From positions 248,001-312,000 of the forward strand of contig NC_013385.1 of NCBI RefSeq assembly GCF_000024605.1: a stretch of 64,000 bases of DNA, given 5' to 3'. Of the stretch, positions 61,116 to 64,000 are shown in pieces. The DNA is from Ammonifex degensii KC4. Lineage in GTDB: Bacteria > Bacillota > Desulfotomaculia > Desulfotomaculales > Ammonificaceae. The notes below the pieces were generated by a model. It was not told where the DNA came from, ran no database searches, and worked only from the letters and a program-made list of their open reading frames with translations. Positions within the stretch are counted from its first letter, which is position 1. Each line of letters opens with the position of its first letter. Both the position numbers and the translations under genes were made by a program.

Positions 61116-62396
61116 TTGCGGGTTTTAGTGGTAGGTGGGGGAGGGCGGGAGCACGCCCTGGTCTGGAAGCTGGCTCAGAGCTCCCGGGTGGAGAAGCTTT
61201 TCTGCGCTCCCGGAAATGCTGGGATCGAGAGGCTGGCCACCTGCGTACCCATAAAGGCCACCGATCTGGAGGGCCTGCTCGCCTTTGCCCGGCAGGAGAA
61301 GATCGACCTCACCGTGGTGGGACCTGAAGCCCCGCTGGCAGCGGGCATAGTGGACCTCTGGGAGCAGGCGGGGCTCAGGATCTTCGGGCCTTCTAAACAG
61401 GCGGCGGCTTTGGAAGCCAGCAAAGTTTTCGCCAAAAAGCTTATGCAGCGCTACGGCATACCTACCGCCCGGGCGGCAATCTTTACTTCCCCGGAGGAGG
61501 CCAAGGCTTATGTACGCTCTTTAGAGACGCCTTGCGTGGTGAAGGCAGACGGCCTGGCGGCAGGAAAAGGGGTGGTGGTGGCCGCCACGGTGGAGGAAGC
61601 GGAGAAGGCCATAGAAGATATGATGGTGCGCCGGGTCTTTGGGACGGCGGGGGAAAGGGTGCTCATCGAGGAGAAGCTGGAGGGGGAGGAGGCGAGCGTC
61701 ATCGCCCTTACCGACGGAAAGACGGTGCTACCGCTTTTGCCGGCACAGGATCATAAGCCGGTGTACGACGGCGACAAGGGTCCCAACACTGGCGGGATGG
61801 GGGCCTACGCCCCGGCCCCCATGGTGGACGGAGCTATGCTTGGGCGCATCCAGAAAGAAATCCTGGAGCCTGCCGTCCGGGGCCTGGCCTCCGAAGGCAT
61901 AGTCTACCGGGGAGCGCTTTATGCTGGTCTCATGCTGACCAGGGAAGGTCCCAAGGTGCTGGAGTTCAACGTGCGCTTCGGCGACCCGGAAGCCCAGCCC
62001 CTCCTTTATCTGCTGGAAAGCGACCTCCTGGAGGCGCTGGAGGCGGCGATAGACGGCCGGCTGGAGGACATAAAGCTTTCCTGGTACCCGGGGGCGGCGG
62101 TGTGCGTGGTGCTGGCGGCGGCAGGCTACCCGGGCCCGGCGCGCAGTGGGGATGAGATAAAGGGGCTGGAAGAGCTGGAAGAGGAAGAAGGGATAATGGT
62201 CTTTCACGCCGGCACAAGACGCGAAGGAGACCGGCTTTTAACCGCCGGGGGCAGAGTCCTGGGAGTTACAGCCCGGGGTAAGGACGTCCGGGAGGCGCGG
62301 GAGAGGGCCTATAAAGCGGTAGAGCGCATCTCCTTCCCGGGAATGCACTTCCGGCGGGACATCGGGCTCAAGGCCCTCAAATATCTGGAGGGGTAA
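61116..62396 (+). CDS. purD: Phosphoribosylamine-glycine ligase
   Basis: 426 residues from TTG 61116 (RBS GGGGGGAGGAG). ATP-grasp ligase: LVVGGGGREHALVWKLAQSS, VVGPEAPLAAGIVDLW, CVVKADGLAAGKGVVVAATV, LPAQDHKPVYDGDKGPNTGG, and EFNVRFGDPEAQPLL. It couples phosphoribosylamine and glycine. It ends the purine part of the operon; hisD starts three bases after its stop. Confidence 0.97.
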   Translation: MRVLVVGGGGREHALVWKLAQSSRVEKLFCAPGNAGIERLATCVPIKATDLEGLLAFARQEKIDLTVVGPEAPLAAGIVDLWEQAGLRIFGPSKQAAALEASKVFAKKLMQRYGIPTARAAIFTSPEEAKAYVRSLETPCVVKADGLAAGKGVVVAATVEEAEKAIEDMMVRRVFGTAGERVLIEEKLEGEEASVIALTDGKTVLPLLPAQDHKPVYDGDKGPNTGGMGAYAPAPMVDGAMLGRIQKEILEPAVRGLASEGIVYRGALYAGLMLTREGPKVLEFNVRFGDPEAQPLLYLLESDLLEALEAAIDGRLEDIKLSWYPGAAVCVVLAAAGYPGPARSGDEIKGLEELEEEEGIMVFHAGTRREGDRLLTAGGRVLGVTARGKDVREARERAYKAVERISFPGMHFRRDIGLKALKYLEG

Positions 62397-62398
62397 AA

Positions 62399-63676
62399 GT
62401 GCTCAAGATCATAACCTACGATGACCCCCGCTTGCCTCAAGTGCTGGACCGCCGCTTCTCCTTTCCTTCCGAGGCTGCTGATCAGGTAGCTAGCATCTTG
62501 CAGGAGGTGAAGGAGAAGGGGGACGAGGCGGTCTTATCCTTCACCGCCCGCTTCGATCGGGTGAACCTGCGCCCTGAGGAGCTGGAGGTTACGGCGGCGG
62601 AGATCGACCGGGCTTACGAGGAAGTTTCCCCAGCGTATCTTACGGCCGTCAAGTGCGCGGTCACCCGCATCTTCAACTTCCACGCCAAGCATGTGCCCAA
62701 GAGCTGGCACGAAGTGAAGCCCGACGGCTCGGTCTGGGGGGAGTTGGTGCGGCCGCTGGAGCGGGTGGGGATCTACGTCCCCGGCGGCAGGGCGCGCTAC
62801 CCCTCCTCGGTGCTGATGAACGCCGTGCCGGCGCGGGTGGCGGGAGTGAAGGAGATCGTGATGGCCACTCCTCCCGGCCCGGAGGGGAGGGTCGATCCGC
62901 ACGTCCTAGTGGCCGCGCGCGAGGCCGGGGTGAGCCGCATCTTCCGGGTGGGCGGGGCGCAGGCCGTGGCGGCCCTGGCCTACGGGACGGAGCGCATCCC
63001 CCGGGTGGACAAGATAGTGGGGCCGGGCAACATCTACGTCACCTTGGCCAAGCGGATGGTCTTCGGCCAGGTGGGGATCGACCTTTTGGCCGGTCCCAGC
63101 GAGGTGGCGGTGGTGGCTGACGAGACTGCTCCTGCGGCCTGGGTGGCGGCCGACCTCCTGGCCCAGGCGGAGCACGATCCCCAAGCCCGCGTTCTCCTGG
63201 TCACCACCTCCCGCGAGCTGGCCGAGGAGGTGAACCGGAGGCTTCAGGAAGAATGGCGCTCTTTAGGCTCCCCCAGCGGGGCGAGGGAGGCGCTTTTGGC
63301 CAGCTGGGCGGTGCTGGTGCCCGATTTATCGGCAGCCCTTGACTGCGTCAACCGCTTTGCTCCCGAGCACCTGGAGCTCCTGGTGGCCGACCCGGCTCCC
63401 CTGGTAGAGCAGGTGAAGCACGCCGGAGCCATCTTCCTGGGACCCTACTCGCCCGTCCCCATGGGGGACTACATCGCCGGCCCCAACCACGTCCTGCCCA
63501 CGGGAGGGACGGCCCGCTTCGCTTCGCCTCTAGGGGTGGCCGACTTTCTCAAACGCACCAGCGTGCTCAAGCTCTCTCCGGCGGCTTTCCAGGAACTGGC
63601 GCCGCACGCGGCGGCTTTAGCCGAGGTGGAGGGACTGGTGGCCCACGCGCGGGCGATCAAGGTGCGGGGGGTGTAG
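62399..63676 (+). CDS. hisD: Histidinol dehydrogenase
   Basis: 425 residues from GTG 62399 (RBS GGAGGGG within the end of purD). Motifs VGIYVPGGRARYPSSVLMNA, ATPPGPEGRVDPHVLVAARE, RVGGAQAVAALAYGTERIPR, KIVGPGNIYVTLAKRMVFGQ and VGIDLLAGPSEVAVVADETA, with zinc-binding residues in AEHDPQA and in MGDYIAGPNHVLPTGG. It converts histidinol to histidine with two NAD. The tight junction with purD joins the pur and his pathways. Confidence 0.97.
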   Translation: MLKIITYDDPRLPQVLDRRFSFPSEAADQVASILQEVKEKGDEAVLSFTARFDRVNLRPEELEVTAAEIDRAYEEVSPAYLTAVKCAVTRIFNFHAKHVPKSWHEVKPDGSVWGELVRPLERVGIYVPGGRARYPSSVLMNAVPARVAGVKEIVMATPPGPEGRVDPHVLVAAREAGVSRIFRVGGAQAVAALAYGTERIPRVDKIVGPGNIYVTLAKRMVFGQVGIDLLAGPSEVAVVADETAPAAWVAADLLAQAEHDPQARVLLVTTSRELAEEVNRRLQEEWRSLGSPSGAREALLASWAVLVPDLSAALDCVNRFAPEHLELLVADPAPLVEQVKHAGAIFLGPYSPVPMGDYIAGPNHVLPTGGTARFASPLGVADFLKRTSVLKLSPAAFQELAPHAAALAEVEGLVAHARAIKVRGV

Positions 63677-63679
63677 GCC

Positions 63680-64000
63680 TTGCGCCGGGCCGAGATATCC
63701 CGCAAGACTAAAGAGACCGAGGTGCGGGTGGAACTTTGCCTGGACGGGCAGGGGCGGGCGGAAATAAACACCGGTATAGGCTTTTTTAACCATATGCTGG
63801 AGGCCTTTACTCGCTTTAGTAACTTCGATCTGAAAGTGAGGGCCAGAGGAGACCTGGAGGTAGACGCCCACCACACGGTGGAGGACGTGGGCATAGTACT
63901 TGGGAAGGCTCTGGAAGAGGCTCTGGGGAACAAGGAGGGGATTGCCCGCTTCGGGCACGCCATACTTCCCATGGACGAGGCGCTGGTGCTGGCGGCGGTA
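63680..64000 (+). CDS. hisB: Imidazoleglycerol-phosphate dehydratase, 5' part
   Basis: The first 107 residues from TTG 63680, with the frame open to the window end. Motifs [40 protein letters not shown] and the Mn-binding [20 protein letters not shown]. It dehydrates imidazoleglycerol phosphate in histidine biosynthesis. Remaining his genes are expected beyond the window. Confidence 0.95.
   Translation, partial: MRRAEISRKTKETEVRVELCLDGQGRAEINTGIGFFNHMLEAFTRFSNFDLKVRARGDLEVDAHHTVEDVGIVLGKALEEALGNKEGIARFGHAILPMDEALVLAAV

Noticed and set aside
1-64000. CRISPR array, tRNA or rRNA genes
   Set aside because: No regularly spaced repeats, cloverleaf-like sequences or rRNA motifs were seen in the intergenic regions.

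Overview
The window comes from the chromosome of a GC-rich, flagellated, anaerobic Firmicute, probably a thermophilic clostridial relative of Ammonifex, Moorella or Desulfovirgula. The assignment is an inference from gene content: a GerA-type spore germination operon, a selenocysteine formate dehydrogenase, SelD, an exported [FeFe] hydrogenase, a cobalamin riboswitch, many TTG/GTG starts and several IS607/IS605-type elements. No rRNA, tRNA or CRISPR array was seen.

Layout. (1) 1-12757: a flagellar filament block (flgL end, DUF6470-like gene, fliC behind a sigma-28 promoter, a TPR glycosyltransferase, flaG, fliD, fliS, a FliT-like gene). It runs by TTGA start/stop overlaps into a 1340-residue methyltransferase/glycosyltransferase fusion and rmlA, rmlC and rmlB, which looks like a flagellin or surface glycosylation locus. 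(2) 12758-24000: an accessory region. It holds a Phd/PIN pair set between two damaged DUF433/DUF5615 modules, a reduced IS607-type element, a glycosyltransferase relic, a second Phd/PIN pair with a frameshifted toxin, a nucleotidyltransferase pair, and a third antitoxin gene broken by an IS607 element and an IS200/IS605 element, followed by an ISLre2 fragment and a PIN toxin stub. (3) 24033-28328: a cobalamin riboswitch and btuFCD transporter, split by an opposite-strand DUF433/DUF5615 module. (4) 28423-33799: a Tat-exported selenocysteine formate dehydrogenase with FdhB, FdhE and a seven-heme membrane cytochrome c.

(5) 33801-42395: a short-chain dehydrogenase cut off from its upstream DNA by an IS481-like element with a 15-bp target duplication. 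Then come a strong promoter, an unassigned structured leader ending in a terminator, and an operon with an M52-like protein lacking the expected metal ligands, a Tat-exported [FeFe] hydrogenase, a ferredoxin subunit and an NrfD-type membrane subunit. A class C group II intron separates this operon from its terminator. (6) 42440-54239: valS, folC, the germination operon, a metallo-beta-lactamase-fold hydrolase, a two-subunit fumarase split by an RHH antitoxin-like gene, and selD, itself a selenoprotein gene. (7) 54416-64000: a purine operon (purE-B-C-F-M-H-D) behind a promoter and an attenuator-like terminator, continuing into hisD and hisB.

Functionally, formate dehydrogenase and the exported hydrogenase would feed electrons from formate and H2 oxidised outside the membrane into membrane carriers. 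SelD supplies selenophosphate for FdhA and for SelD itself. The most unusual items are the metal-ligand-less M52 protein with the exported [FeFe] hydrogenase and its leader, the methyltransferase-triple glycosyltransferase fusion, the nested and repeatedly disrupted toxin-antitoxin modules, and the pur attenuator.
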